Assembly (NCBI GenBank): GCA_942159475.1
Contig: OW804098.1
Coordinates: 119,127,374 to 119,191,373, forward strand
Length of the DNA: 64,000 nucleotides
Origin: Sthenelais limicola
Taxonomy: Eukaryota; Annelida; Polychaeta; Phyllodocida; Sigalionidae
Reading direction: 5' to 3'
Both the position numbers and the translations under genes were made by a program. Under the pieces are notes generated by a model. That model worked only from the letters and a program-made list of their open reading frames with translations. It did not search any database and had not been told where the DNA came from. Each line of letters begins with the position of its first letter. The stretch's first letter is position 1. Positions 14,201 to 22,700 of the stretch are shown here, one piece after another.

Positions 14201-15509
14201 CCTCATCCTCCAACGCTTGTAAAACCTATCTAGCACAATTTATGAGAGTTGATGTGTGGAAATATTTACTACAGGGTCTCTGCACTTTGTGTGAGTTTTT
14301 TCCAGGCTCTTTTCACTGGGTTTTTTAAAGGAACACCAGGGATTGTAATTATTGTTGTACGTAGGCCAATTAGCCAAGTTTTATATTCAGATTCACAGTT
14401 TTTAACTTTTACATTGGGACTCACTCAGTGAAAGGGTGAGTCGGTGGAAAGCATACACTATACAGTCAGAATATGACCACTTTAATTAAGGCCATTAATA
14501 GATTTCAACATGATACAAGACTTTCAAGGGCCTTCGGTCGACCAAAACATTCATTTTCCCAGACTTTGAATATATTTTTTCCAAATTCAAGCCTCTTCCA
14601 ACTCCTGTGGAGACCTAGTTATAAATCATAATTATTACAACATACATTTCAAAGGCTACACATTGTAGATCTCATATAAAAGCTGTAGGCCATCACCACC
14701 GATTTAGTTGTCTATTTTTACCTACTTCTCTATACCTAATGTTTGTTGAATACATAAAGCTGGGTACAACAACCATTTAATAAGGAATTAATAATCAGGT
14801 AAAATAGCATTATGACCACTGAGGTTCGTTAATAATCTTGTATGATGTAGAGAGCTATTGTTATTTATTATAAATGGACCTCACTTAATAACTACCCCTA
14901 GCCCCTCCCGAAACTCAGTCATCGGCTTGCCACATTTTTGAGGTTACAAAGTAATTTTCATCATTACATTTGATACCTATTCTAATTCATCTACTTAAAA
15001 GGACAATCGACAGTGTGGCAGATTTGTGGGGGAAGATGACGTTCTTCCTCCAAGAAGAGGGCAAGGATGCACGCAGTAGAACAGTTGAAATGTACCACTC
15101 AGGAACCGAAGAACAACATGGGGCTTACATTCTCAATACATTTACAAGTCCTTCCTCACACATAAGGTGTATTGTAGCCACCGTAGCCTTTGGATTAGGG
15201 GTGTCTGTGCCCGACATCCATGATGTCATACATTGGGGACCTCCTTCCGATATTCTCACATATTGGCAGGAGGTCGGAAGGTGTGCAAGGCACCTTAATA
15301 CAGGAGAGGCTGTGATGTTTGTTCCGAGGGGCACAATGAGTAAAAGATTCATCAATAACGAGATGCTAGAGCTTCTAAGAAAGGCTCTAGCTAATAGTCA
15401 GTGTATTCGGCTTATGGCATTGAGTCACCTTAGAATGGACAATGAAATGGCACAAACTGTAGCTACAAATCAACATTGCTGCTCAGTCTGTGATGCAATA
15501 ATGAATTAA
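2040..15509 (+). CDS. RecQ-like ATP-dependent DNA helicase, six exons, interrupted by transposons
   Basis: Spliced from exons 2040-2204, 7721-7847, 8219-8343 (truncated), 12601-12765, 13448-13567 and 15002-15509; except at exon 3 the donors and acceptors are GT-AG and the phases join. The product has the superfamily-2 RecQ core: LPTGYGKS (Walker A, exon 1), VISPLKALVNDQ (Ia, exon 2), FASPEA and LDEIH (II, exon 3), FRPEY and LTATAT (III, exon 4), DRPN and ILIYAR (IV, exons 5-6), ATVAFGLGV and QEVGRCAR (V-VI, exon 6). About 400 residues would be only the helicase core; no HRDC domain is seen, and the C-terminus ends CCSVCDAIMN. Residues expected after DEIH (C-x-S-E-W in RecQ proteins) are missing because a LINE starts right there, so this copy may be non-functional unless the LINE is polymorphic or a mini-exon was missed. 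RecQ enzymes unwind DNA 3'-5' in recombination and repair; this one's role is unknown. Confidence 0.85.
2205..2960. other. Helicase intron 1, upstream part
   Basis: AT-rich intron sequence between exon 1 and the nested Ngaro element. No further exon, RNA gene or repeat family is recognised. Confidence 0.6.
2961..3016 (-). repeat. Ngaro copy 1 split direct repeat B2
   Basis: Begins CTGAAACCTAATAAAGACA and is repeated at 3205-3261 (B1) with a small indel. It forms the terminal part of the element. Confidence 0.9.
3062..3204 (-). repeat. Ngaro copy 1 split direct repeat A2
   Basis: About 143 bp nearly identical to 7432-7574 (A1); the visible difference is CAATGCT versus CAACGCT. It is preceded by a run of about 20 A. 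Confidence 0.93.
3205..3261 (-). repeat. Ngaro copy 1 split direct repeat B1
   Basis: Counterpart of B2 (2961-3016), lying directly against A2 as the split-repeat model requires. Confidence 0.9.
3316..4332 (-). CDS. Ngaro copy 1 tyrosine recombinase
   Basis: 338 codons. It shows the YR catalytic pattern: Arg in FRSLLRKSN, H-x-x-R in LHSLRRSGATF, a WQS-type third position (GDWQS) and the nucleophile Tyr in VLDYLSLS near the C-terminus. Such enzymes insert a circular DNA copy by strand exchange without target duplication. The ORF start overlaps the RT-RNase H end (stop at 4271) by about 60 bases. No stop or shift is seen within it. Confidence 0.9.
   Translation of the reverse strand: MMSPLANSPYVVAESALRVIDSEVSTNVNHAWSVNTSSVRRSQWSRFITFCRSYGLVPVPASTQTVARFLSLLAKSSKYSTVDNYLSAIISLHNCVGAPEGFRSSFYIKMVLLGIKRRISMPPKQSMALSMDQLLQMFLHVNVHCPHQSAMWGVIVLCFRSLLRKSNVLPTSGSSSTHVLRRCDVEFCHWGVCLSLGSSKTRQFGDSQGCVPIVRVPGSPLCAVYWLDRNFSQFPSSPDSPIFLTIDRHSSRPVMYHEVLAFLKSLVTKIGLPQSEVGLHSLRRSGATFLHKIGFNLPDIKLIGDWQSLAVLDYLSLSSDRRMDLERSVAKHLSNSST
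4271..6540 (-). pseudogene. Ngaro copy 1 reverse transcriptase-RNase H, broken
   Basis: The RT frame continues from the -1 frameshift point at the gag end (6540). It is interrupted by TGA at 6486-6484 and TGA at 6315-6313 (both could derive from CGA), and then by a 374-bp tandem duplication that shifts the frame. RT motifs include ACVDMKSAYRSI, LCFGLKCAPFIF and NYLDDFFCWG (YLDD active site), present twice because of the duplication. RNase H follows: KSDASSQGFG, LELIPIWLA, SDNTQVVAM and DILSRL. It is non-functional as written. Confidence 0.88.
5085..5834. repeat. 374-bp tandem duplication inside Ngaro copy 1 RT
   Basis: Copy one is 5085-5458 and copy two begins at 5459 and ends by 5834; both begin ACTCCTAGAAACCTGCATCT. 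Only about one base difference is seen (AATCATCAAG versus AATCGTCAAG), so it is recent or an assembly artefact. 374 is not divisible by 3. Confidence 0.93.
6531..7394 (-). CDS. Ngaro copy 1 gag-like protein
   Basis: 287 codons. The N-terminus has a Cys motif (CGACEQEH), the middle is Pro/Ser-rich, and the C-terminus has zinc-binding cysteines ending in a C-x2-C-x4-H-x4-C knuckle (CGKCHTRGHKIGAC). It ends ESKNSG then TAG, with the slippery heptamer A AAA AAC three codons before the stop. Gag would bind element RNA and form particles. Confidence 0.85.
   Translation of the reverse strand: MTLCGACEQEHTRPGEASCRFKKRAIDKAKAAGSDESQWKLYLEPPTDKEDLEMANLQQQQLTAIISSQVACNKSLKDVTSRLDKSEGKPSSSPKPVVPVIPGVSFTPPGLDGGFSGIHGSDHSGSTSTPPEPTAANAMAFMASAMSQLSLSIDPSVTRQQGMVLRPEYHVMCLLNGKPMKSVDASKMTVPEYLYGMSLVLEHLINNDGEVKPKASVSRGKQVRRSSDGRTTFSIPSDWSDDVCYKYNHGVCSGNCSRQHICGKCHTRGHKIGACRGGSDSESKNSG
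6540..6546 (-). promoter_or_regulatory. -1 ribosomal frameshift site, Ngaro copy 1 (A AAA AAC)
   Basis: In the gag frame the codons read TCA AAA AAC TCG GGT TAG. A -1 slip at A AAA AAC resumes at CTC GGG TTA, exactly the RT frame. The same heptamer is at the same gag-RT junction in Ngaro copy 2. Confidence 0.75.
7432..7574 (-). repeat. Ngaro copy 1 direct repeat A1
   Basis: The 5' terminal repeat of the minus-strand element, nearly identical to A2. It starts about 40 bp upstream of the gag ATG. Confidence 0.93.
7575..8218. other. Helicase intron 1 end and intron 2
   Basis: Contains exon 2 (7721-7847); the rest is AT-rich intron without recognisable features. Confidence 0.5.
7721..7847 (+). 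CDS. RecQ-like helicase exon 2 (motif Ia)
   Basis: Follows an ATGCAG acceptor and ends GAAG|GTAGGT, phase 1. It encodes MALVISPLKALVNDQVSKW, the RecQ motif Ia/Ib region. Confidence 0.8.
8219..8343 (+). CDS. RecQ-like helicase exon 3, 3' end lost at LINE junction
   Basis: Follows TTTAG acceptor and joins exon 2 in phase as YEEILSGNFELLFASPEA. It runs to the DEIH box (codons 8332-8343), after which the RecQ-typical C-[VI]-S-E-W is replaced by YYPVGATS and a LINE 5' region. No donor giving the phase needed by exon 4 (two bases of a codon) is visible here. Confidence 0.75.
8344..11815 (+). mobile_element. CR1/L2-type LINE, copy 1, inserted in helicase exon 3
   Basis: A single-ORF non-LTR retrotransposon with endonuclease and RT. 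The 5' limit is set where helicase homology stops (8343); the first 30 bases share ACTTCACTCTGG-GTGC with the 5' region of the LINE at 41220. The 3' end is a TTATC-type microsatellite tail (about 11785-11815), typical of CR1/L2-like LINEs that lack poly(A). No target-site duplication could be found. Confidence 0.85.
8460..11366 (+). CDS. LINE copy 1 endonuclease-reverse transcriptase
   Basis: 968 uninterrupted codons. N-terminal APE-type endonuclease: FVSWNIRSL, FCFSETWLDN-like block (LCFSETW), NVYRPPSG, GDVNLDY and SDHYPTYL (roughly residues 15-240). Central RT: FLDFRKAFDTVHH (about 610), GVPQGTILGPILFSIYIND and HYADDTVVFV (YADD about 700). The C-terminal region has the usual thumb-like LPHFDYCDFVYD block. 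Target-primed reverse transcription is the family mechanism. The intact ORF suggests recent insertion. Confidence 0.95.
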   Translation: MTCEQLESFKDLGSRKGLRFVSWNIRSLVKNFELVNVTLQGGEVDFLCFSETWLDNKTHDNSIGIINYNLFRCDRQGKKKRGGLCLYAKKIHDIDPDTYRALNVSNKDVEIQVILIKNKFTKNMLILNVYRPPSGSAAVFLEKLEDVLSKVQHSGEIFLSGDVNLDYSVIKNSVSNFSMQLKATMSKLNLTQYITIPTRATLKSKTIIDHFYSNSPIISSSGIILDSTSDHYPTYLIRKKNRTRYKTDTFWARNTKNFDQKILNDILRDLDWTEFYQLKCPEEGWEYLLGKIKLYLDRMCPVKLFRRVKIREKWITNELVTLMNERDKLFRKAKSNNDPELLARAKSARDVVNKRCKLAKATHVKNNLSMEEKNPKKFWEILRPIINPEKIVKNNEISLEKDGCMLAGEQVCSEFNNFFLDVGPNLAKKIVPLSNNEASELEKTMKRSHDDDINDSTKLTFSFDAVSPKEIIKIISKFDNYKNTGISFMPAKILKPCLKILAPQMSFIVNLSLASGKVPRTFKEAKVTPLHKNGSKSSANNYRPISCISLPSKILEKVVHTQLSNFFEHNNLFFTKQYGFRKNHSVQQAHIDFLNDIYSGLNDKQFNTTVFLDFRKAFDTVHHQTLLNKLYTYGIRDVELSWFQDYLSGRQQSVCINSHESDPGTVTCGVPQGTILGPILFSIYINDLHKSIKHSNVQHYADDTVVFVNHIEEREANSKIQEDLHNISAWCRHNKISLNADKCSVINFAISPTYKTDCVSSLRLGTSNLMKVTEYKYLGFLLDHSLSCKPHLQNLIKKVSLKIRLLYKAKNSLTKKARQDLYKMAVLPHFDYCDFVYDSGPKYLLHKLQVLQNSALRTIFDKNKFDNVTNEHKLLNILPLSDRRERHIIEIAHHLAKNQNNLDNRKLGTRSHAGGRRNLKTLTPRTTKIQNSVVYKCQIGWNNLKTEAHKIEDRFAFIKYINRTYDLK
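11816..12600. other. Helicase intron 3, downstream of LINE
   Basis: AT-rich. The bases after the LINE tail (AGCAACGACCC) do not continue helicase exon 3. Nothing else recognised. Confidence 0.5.
12601..12765 (+). CDS. RecQ-like helicase exon 4 (motif III)
   Basis: Acceptor GCTTTCAG, donor GATAG|GTGATT. It encodes GSSFRPEYQKVPDLRALF followed by LTATATTALRDEL. It needs two bases from the preceding exon (TG of a Trp codon in relatives). Confidence 0.8.
12766..15001. other. Helicase introns 4 and 5
   Basis: Apart from exon 5 (13448-13567) these are AT-rich introns. A short (ATAA)n/(AATAATAG)n microsatellite lies at 13380-13440 just before the exon 5 acceptor. No other feature seen. Confidence 0.5.
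13448..13567 (+). CDS. RecQ-like helicase exon 5 (motif IV)
   Basis: Acceptor ATATTGCAG follows an (ATAA)n microsatellite; donor GCCAG|GTAAGA. In phase with exon 4 it gives PDRPNIHLSIVR, ending ILIYAR. Confidence 0.8.
15002..15509 (+). CDS. RecQ-like helicase exon 6 (motifs V-VI, C-terminus)
   Basis: Acceptor TTAAAAG; one base completes the Arg codon from exon 5, then TIDSVADLW. It contains EMYHSGT, ATVAFGLGVSVPD, VIHWGPP and YWQEVGRCAR, canonical for RecQ C-terminal lobe motifs (GRCAR in place of GRAGR), and stops at TAA 15507-15509. Confidence 0.85.
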
Positions 15510-16449
15510 ATACATTGTCCACTCAATGCCATAATCTGAATACACTGAGCTTGTGTTCTATATATGCACGCCAACTTAAGGACTGCACTTTGTTGCCCAC
15601 TTTTTATTTAAAAGCGTAAGGCAGATTTTTGCTCCTTGGAATTCCCGAGTTTTCTTTATAGTTTTCTCTATTTGCTTCATCAATATTTGTTTCATCAAGC
15701 TGGACGTATTGTGGCTAAAATCGAACATGTTCGACAAATCCCTTTTGAGGTGAAATGGTGAGAATCACCTCTTTCCTCTAGGTAATAATATTACATTAAC
15801 ATCAACATGTAAGCATGTAATTGAATGTAAGCATGTTGGGGAAAACTACTCAAACGTTCTTTATTCTATTATTTATATTTTTATTATTTTTAGAGACTTA
15901 CTGTAGGAATGCAACACACATATGGTTGCGGGAGTAAAATAAATTATCAATATAGCCTATATATATATGGCCATTTCCACCAACTGGACGACTTTTTCAG
16001 ATACAGGGAAGGCAAACATAACTTAAAATCGCGAAATTCTTTAAAATTGGGCCTAAAAAAATACCTTTGACATTGACCTTTGAATATGACTTTTAGTGGT
16101 AACAATAAATTCCCCATTTTTTGTTTATGCGATACCTCTCATAAAGTTTATGTTCCATCCATATTGTGTCATTATAGTGGATATTGCAGGTAGAATACGT
16201 TTGTTATTGATTAAATTAAATATTTTTAACTTCTTTTTCAAACATGGATAATTGAATCCAAATATTCGAAATATCAGAAGTACATGACAGGGCCAAATCA
16301 TAGTAACCTTATAAGCTATCCCAGCTGTTATATTGAAAATAATACAGCTGACACACCAGTAGGGTAATTGCAACTAGGATTAGTGGTTTAATTATACAAA
16401 CCAATTTAATTTATAAAACCATGCTCATATATTCACGAAATAGACAGAT
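15510..16449. other. Convergent intergenic region between the two genes
   Basis: The 3' ends of the helicase (+) and the DUF6589/PHD gene (-) face each other across 940 bp. AATAAA-like hexamers occur (for example near 15938 and 16105 on the plus strand), but poly(A) sites cannot be assigned with confidence. Confidence 0.45.
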
Positions 16450-16799
16450 TTACTGGGGGCGAATCCGCTCCCATCTGTCCATTGTGTCTGACAAATTGGT
16501 CAGTTTCCTGGCGAAGAGTTCTGGTGATTTTATCTCTTTGTCAAAACATAAATGTTCTAATCCCATATGGTGACGTGGTGGAATATAATCAAAAAGTGCA
16601 TCATTCTTGAACTCCTCAGTAAATGTGCGCACTTGGTCGTGATGCCAGTTCTTGTGGTCAAATCTTTCCTTGGCAGAAAACTCTCCCAGACCAACTGAGG
16701 TAAACAAAGAGTCTATATGCTGGCCAAAAGCGCCCCCGAATTCTGCACATCTTGCGACTTGCTCTTCTGTAAGATGTCCTTTAGATCTTTTCAACATTG
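16450..16799 (-). CDS. DUF6589/PHD gene last exon
   Basis: Acceptor CATATTTCAG, stop TAA at 16452-16450. It encodes MLKRSKGHLTEEQVARCAEF to the C-terminus DRWERIRPQ. Confidence 0.82.
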
Positions 16800-19700
16800 C
16801 TGAAATATGAATAATTTCAGTCATAGTTTTGCAGCATCTTATAATTCTTTATATTCTCTATGACTCTTCACATGATTCAGATTGACGCTAACACCACTAT
16901 CATATAAGATTAAGTAATAAGTTTGCTATTTACTAAAGAATTACAATATGTCAAAGGCAGATTTAACTTTAATTTGAATAATGCTATAAATAATTTGGTA
17001 CAAATATCTTAGGATATTAAATTTTCCATCCGATTTTATAGAATCCCCTTAGTATTGGATGTAATAATTATAATCCGTCCATATGTTATACAGATGGGTA
17101 CAGAAAGATGTTAGAGTTATATAGGGCACAAGGACATGTTTCGTTGTTTTTCTTTGTGTCGTTAATGCATTGAACATACCTTTGAAGTCATTATTCAAGT
17201 GCTCATTGACCAGGTCTAGACCAATGTTACCGCCATGGATCCCACGTATGTTCGCCACACGATTCCATATAAGGTCATACCTTATTCGCTCAGGCTGAAA
17301 GCCATGGGCACCTGTGAAAAAGAGTGAAGAGTTGTAAATACAGTAATGTTCTCATTTGGAGTTAACATACCATGCACCTTTTAAAGTAGACGTATTTATT
17401 TGTGCCTACAGCTGTCTTTACACTGAAGTATGTTAACATCTTAGGATACACGATTTGTTGGTAAAATGTTGTCTAAGATCATAGTTGATATTGTGTGTTT
17501 AGCTATGAGTATGAGACAAGAAATTATTTACGTACTGCCTCCGAGGATTACCGTGAATGGTGAGTTGTTCAAAATGGTAGTATGAATGTAGTACTGATTC
17601 GACTTGGAGCTAGTACAAGCTCATGGAAAAACATTATTTATACATGCATTCAGATCACCGAACCTAATCAATATTAGTAGGAAAGACAACCTACAAAATA
17701 CTGTACATCCTAATATAATTAGGTAATGGTGCAATGCACATTAGGATACAGTAAATCTGTACTCTAATACAATTTTATGAAATTTTTAATATTGTCGTTT
17801 GTTATCCCTTAGACTATTATTCCAATGTTACTAATAATACAGGGCGCACCATGTTATTGTAACTCTGTAATCTAGTAAATTGTCAATAACTAGGTAATAC
17901 TATTTCGTATAAATTAATTTACTTACGATGTTTATTAATGATATTTTTTAGGGTTCTATCGGAAGAACTGTCAAGGCAGAGATATGTGATCCATTTTTCC
18001 GAGTAGGCCATATGTAAAAAAAGAATTTGGAAAAATAAAGTTTCAATATATATATATATATATTGATTCGTAATGATCATAATAATAATAATATAAATTT
18101 GGAACAATAAGTAAGTTGTCGTTACTCAAATCATATCTGTTTTTTTGTTTCTATTCTTATATTTAGTATTATACCAGGATCCCCTATTTATATTTCATAA
18201 GTATATTTCAGAAGAGTTCATAATGTTCCTATATCGCTGTTTACTATGAATACACATGTACATCCAAATCAATTTTTATATGTATCTGCAAAAAAAGTCA
18301 GTATCAATATATCTTACTTGCAAGGAGGTAGTGAGCAATGATGACATATTTGTAGTGGTTAAGCTGATAGAACTGGATGAGGTTCATTTTCCAATGGCTA
18401 AGCATAGCAGGTCCATCGCCCTCTCGTACAGCATCCCTTTGGGCCAAATGAAACAACCCCTCATGCATCAGGGCTTTTGTGTGGTTAAGCACTAAGTCAT
18501 CATTAAGTGACCCTAGAGCACACTCATCGCTACAAAACCACTCATCTAAAAGTGAAATGTAAACATAAGAAATACACCAAACTGATATTATTAATTTAAC
18601 CTTAATTGCTTTAAGGGACTAGTTATTTCAAATTGAAGCAAAATCGAAACCTAGTGAAGGCCAAACAATTTCTGCTGAACCAAGAATTTGCTATAATTGT
18701 AATTAAAAACATCAGAAATTATAGGGATTAAATTTTTCTGGAAATATTTAAATGAAACAACATGGGTAATAGTTTAAACTTGCCTGGGATATCTCCAGAC
18801 ATTCTCAAACAAGATGTATGGTACCATTCATTCCTGATGCACTTTGAGGCCCGCGAACACTGCAGCATTAAACCACCCAGGTTTTTTTTACAAAAGCAGT
18901 ATATGTATGAACCACTTGTTCGGCAACTCTCAGAGCAGAAAAACTCTTCATCTGGTCCAGGTGGATCTGAAACAGTGAGATATACAGGTGCTATCATCAG
19001 AACTTAGCAAATCAATTAATTGTCACAGGGGGTTGGGTAGAAGCTGTATATTTATAGGCGACCTATACTTGCCCGCCTGTAAACTTTTTTCTAATTAGAT
19101 GTGGTGAACTACCAAAAGAAAGCTATAATTGTTAACAGTAAACCACTGCAACAGTAATCTGAAACACTGTTACTAGTACACTGTTCCTTGTTATATATAA
19201 TTCTGAGGGTGGCCAAGTACTGACAGCCATTGCATGCATGGTGTTGGCAGGCAATGGGAAGGAAATTAGTTTAAATTGCCCACCCTCTAACCACCAGACA
19301 GGAGAACAGCCACTCACTTTTGTACAAGGAAGCACATTAATACTCATCCAACAGCATTAAGATCTGCACATTCAACATGAATGAATCGGAGTTCACATTG
19401 ATTACTCTGGCATCTGATCAAAGGGCCCCGATCCCCATTGTCGTCACAGCACCTGCGCACTTCCCCATTCTTCATAGCAGAGGCAATGGTGTCAATATCT
19501 TCTTGTTGATAAGGTTGCCAGCAGAAGTCAACAACTTTTTCAGACAACTGCTGAAGCCATTTTAATTTTTCAGCAGTTGTTGCGTCTGTGGGATATGACG
19601 TGGGGACAGAATCAATAGAGTCCATCCCTTCTAAAACCATTGACAACAGGGAAACGTGGGCCTCAGTTGAAAACTGAAATAAGTTTAATAAAACAGTTAA

Positions 19701-22700
19701 AGTGGTATACAGAATTGTGTTCAATCAATATAAAAAATTATGTATTATTTCGTTCAGCTCAATATTTGAACAGATGAGCACCAAATGGTCGTCATATGTC
19801 TCTAAAAAGGTTTCTTTGCAGTCCTCTAAAATACTTAATCTGAGGTGATTTTCTATATTTCTATCAGGTTCCCAAAAAGGAAACACATGGGAAATATGCC
19901 AGTTTTCTTTATATCTAAAAACTTAACTAGAAGATAAATAATATGCATTTTAGGCCTTAAAAACACTAAATAAATTAAGAAAGGGACACCAATTTACTGC
20001 AATAGAAAATACTTCCAGAATGACATCAAATGCCTATATATAATCTATTAACCAACATACCTGAACCATATCCCACACATGTTGAAAGTTTTCCATGACA
20101 TTCTTCTTTAAGTTCTTGTGGCGGAAGAATGTTTTAAGATGGTAAAGAGTCCCTCTACTTCCCTGACTTTTGATGGAGAAGAACGCATTCATGGTATCCT
20201 ACATCGAAGTAGCAGGACAAAATAGTGCTATCAAATGTCAGTTGGTTATATGGCCAAAGAGTACACAGCAAACAATTCCATCAAAACAAGTCTATAATTT
20301 AAGTGCATATCAGAATGTAATCAATATTAATTAATTTTGTATTACATCAAGTAAGGAACATAATAATCTGCTCTAAGCTCCAAGGAAAGCATAAGTTTGA
20401 AGGCTGTTGCACATACTATAATAGATATATGTGCTTTACAAGATCGATGATGATTTCGTTTTATAACTTATACCATAATTATCTGTAATTAAATTATCTG
20501 ATTGTAATTCAAGGCACGGTTTGGAAGATTTGCTTTATTAGTTTTGCCATTGTGAAATATGTTTTATTTGAATGAATTCAAAATTAGGGTCTGTATTGAT
20601 ATTTATACCTATCAAGCAGGTGGGTCATATATTTATATACTCCTCCACCATGGGACCACTGAGCCCTAATCTCATTCCAAACCTATTCATATCGCAAAAA
20701 AATAAATGTTACTTACTTGTAATAACAAAATCTCCTTATGAAACTCCTGTGGAGATTCCACGAGTCCCTCAAGACGATTATCCGGAGTATCATGGTTTTT
20801 CCTTGCTCTGTGTGCATGTATCATACGTTCAATGCTTAAACCATCTCCATCTAACCGACAGATGTTTCTTATTACCTCTAGTTGTGCCTTCCACTCCAAA
20901 ATTTCTTGATTGTGGAAGCCACGTAGCTTGTCCACAATTTTCCGCGCACTGGTCACACTCTTGGCCAGCCCCAAAGTGTTGAATGCTCCATGGAGCTTCA
21001 GGGAAGCACCTTGGCACCACAGGGATATTGATGTGCAGCCTTGCACAAAGCAATGGGTAAATGGATTCCAGGTATTTAGAACTATTGCCATAATGATACC
21101 CTGGCGGCGATGAAGCCACAACTGAGCTTCATTGGTAGTCATTTTTCTGTCAAAATGAAAAGACTGTATTGTTATCTTATTCAATCTATAAAAAATGTTA
21201 GAATTAAGTTAAATCAAATAGGATAGTAGTATATAACCAGGTGCTGATAGGTTCACCCAATTTCTCACCTCTCTATTAATTTATGTAAATTGTTTATATT
21301 TATTTCAATTATATTTAATCATTTACTTAAACCAAAATCCATTGTATATAAGGGGTCACTTTTATTCAAAGGTCTTATAATATAACGTTATAATTTACCA
21401 TTGTATACTAGAGTTAAGATATTATTTTATAACAAGCTACTCCTAAATCTTCAAGAATGTGTAACATGTAAGTTAAATCAAACAATGTTAAAACTCACAA
21501 AATGGTGCGTAACATCGCAATGACAGTGAAATGTAATAACAGATTGATGTAAAATTGTAAAGTCGAAAAAGGTATATCACATAGCATGACTGTGAAGTGA
21601 AATAATAGAATGACAACTTTTGTAATGTAACTATGTATTTGGAACGAAATATGTGAATATGTAAGGTTGATATTATTCATCATTTTCTATTGTTTCGGGC
21701 TCGTCGGAAGATCTATTTTTAGAGGCTTTTGTCCAGTTCTGTATATTATTATGGAAGAAAAATTCAATATATGTATATGTAAATGATGAAGAGAAATAAA
21801 AAATCTTATATATATGACGTGTACCAATATATCTATTCCACATGAAATTCCACATGTAAATTTTATATGATCAACAAAGCTGCCCAATATTGGTAATATT
21901 TTCTACTTTTTGTTCTGTTCTTTACCTATCTATCGAAGTCATTTTCCAAAATTTGAAAAGATGTTTTCATCGCTTTTGCTACACAGTGTAGGCTACAGAG
22001 CCACATAAAAGGCTCAATGTTTACTATCAAAGGAATTGAAACCTTTAGCTGGGTGGCTAAACTTATTATAACAGTCACCAATACTCATATTCGTACCTGC
22101 GGTGAATCCCATAGCCGTGAAAATGTTGGTTTTGAATGTTGCCTATAACTGGGAGTAATCCATTTAGCAGGATGTACAGGGAGGGGCATCTGTCTTTCAC
22201 TTCTTTGACACAGCTGTCCCAGCTGAAACTTTCGATTGTTTGAAGGTCTACCTCCTGCTTGAACATGTTGCTGTCTTTTTCGTTGGATTTTCTCTGAAAT
22301 GTAAAGACATCTCTCTGATGTACATTGTCAAGTTGATTCATATTCATAACCAATAAACAATTTCAGACTGCTACACAAATGATTTTCAAATGAGATGCTT
22401 ATTCCAACATAAGCACATATATATCAAACCACACATCCCCATTCAGGCACCGCCTCCTTCCCCATAACAATATACATGAACATCCCACATGCTGTATTGT
22501 AAAGAAGTCTAAGGGTTTTTAGCCCATAGGTTCAGTAAGATGAAGAAGTGAGACAAGAAGTCCGAGGTTGTAGTTCGTCTGGATTCGGCCTAGGCGGTGG
22601 TGACTCAGCGAGTACCTAGGTCCGAGTCTTTCACTTTATTTTATACTCCAAAATCATGAATTATTCATATAATCAAACCCAGGAAATATTCCACTGGCTC

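Larger units (their letters stand above)
18967..22096. other. DUF6589/PHD gene introns 3-6
   Basis: Intron sequence between the exons listed. No RNA gene or known repeat recognised. Confidence 0.4.

Noticed and set aside
17919..18107. Possible extra exon of the DUF6589/PHD gene (YSEKWITYLCLDSSSD)
   Set aside because: Exons ending at 18318 and starting at 17311 already join in phase and give the conserved DUF6589 order; no suitable acceptor was seen.
22551..22625. tRNA-like GC-rich stretch
   Set aside because: No A-box/B-box pair with correct spacing and no cloverleaf evident.
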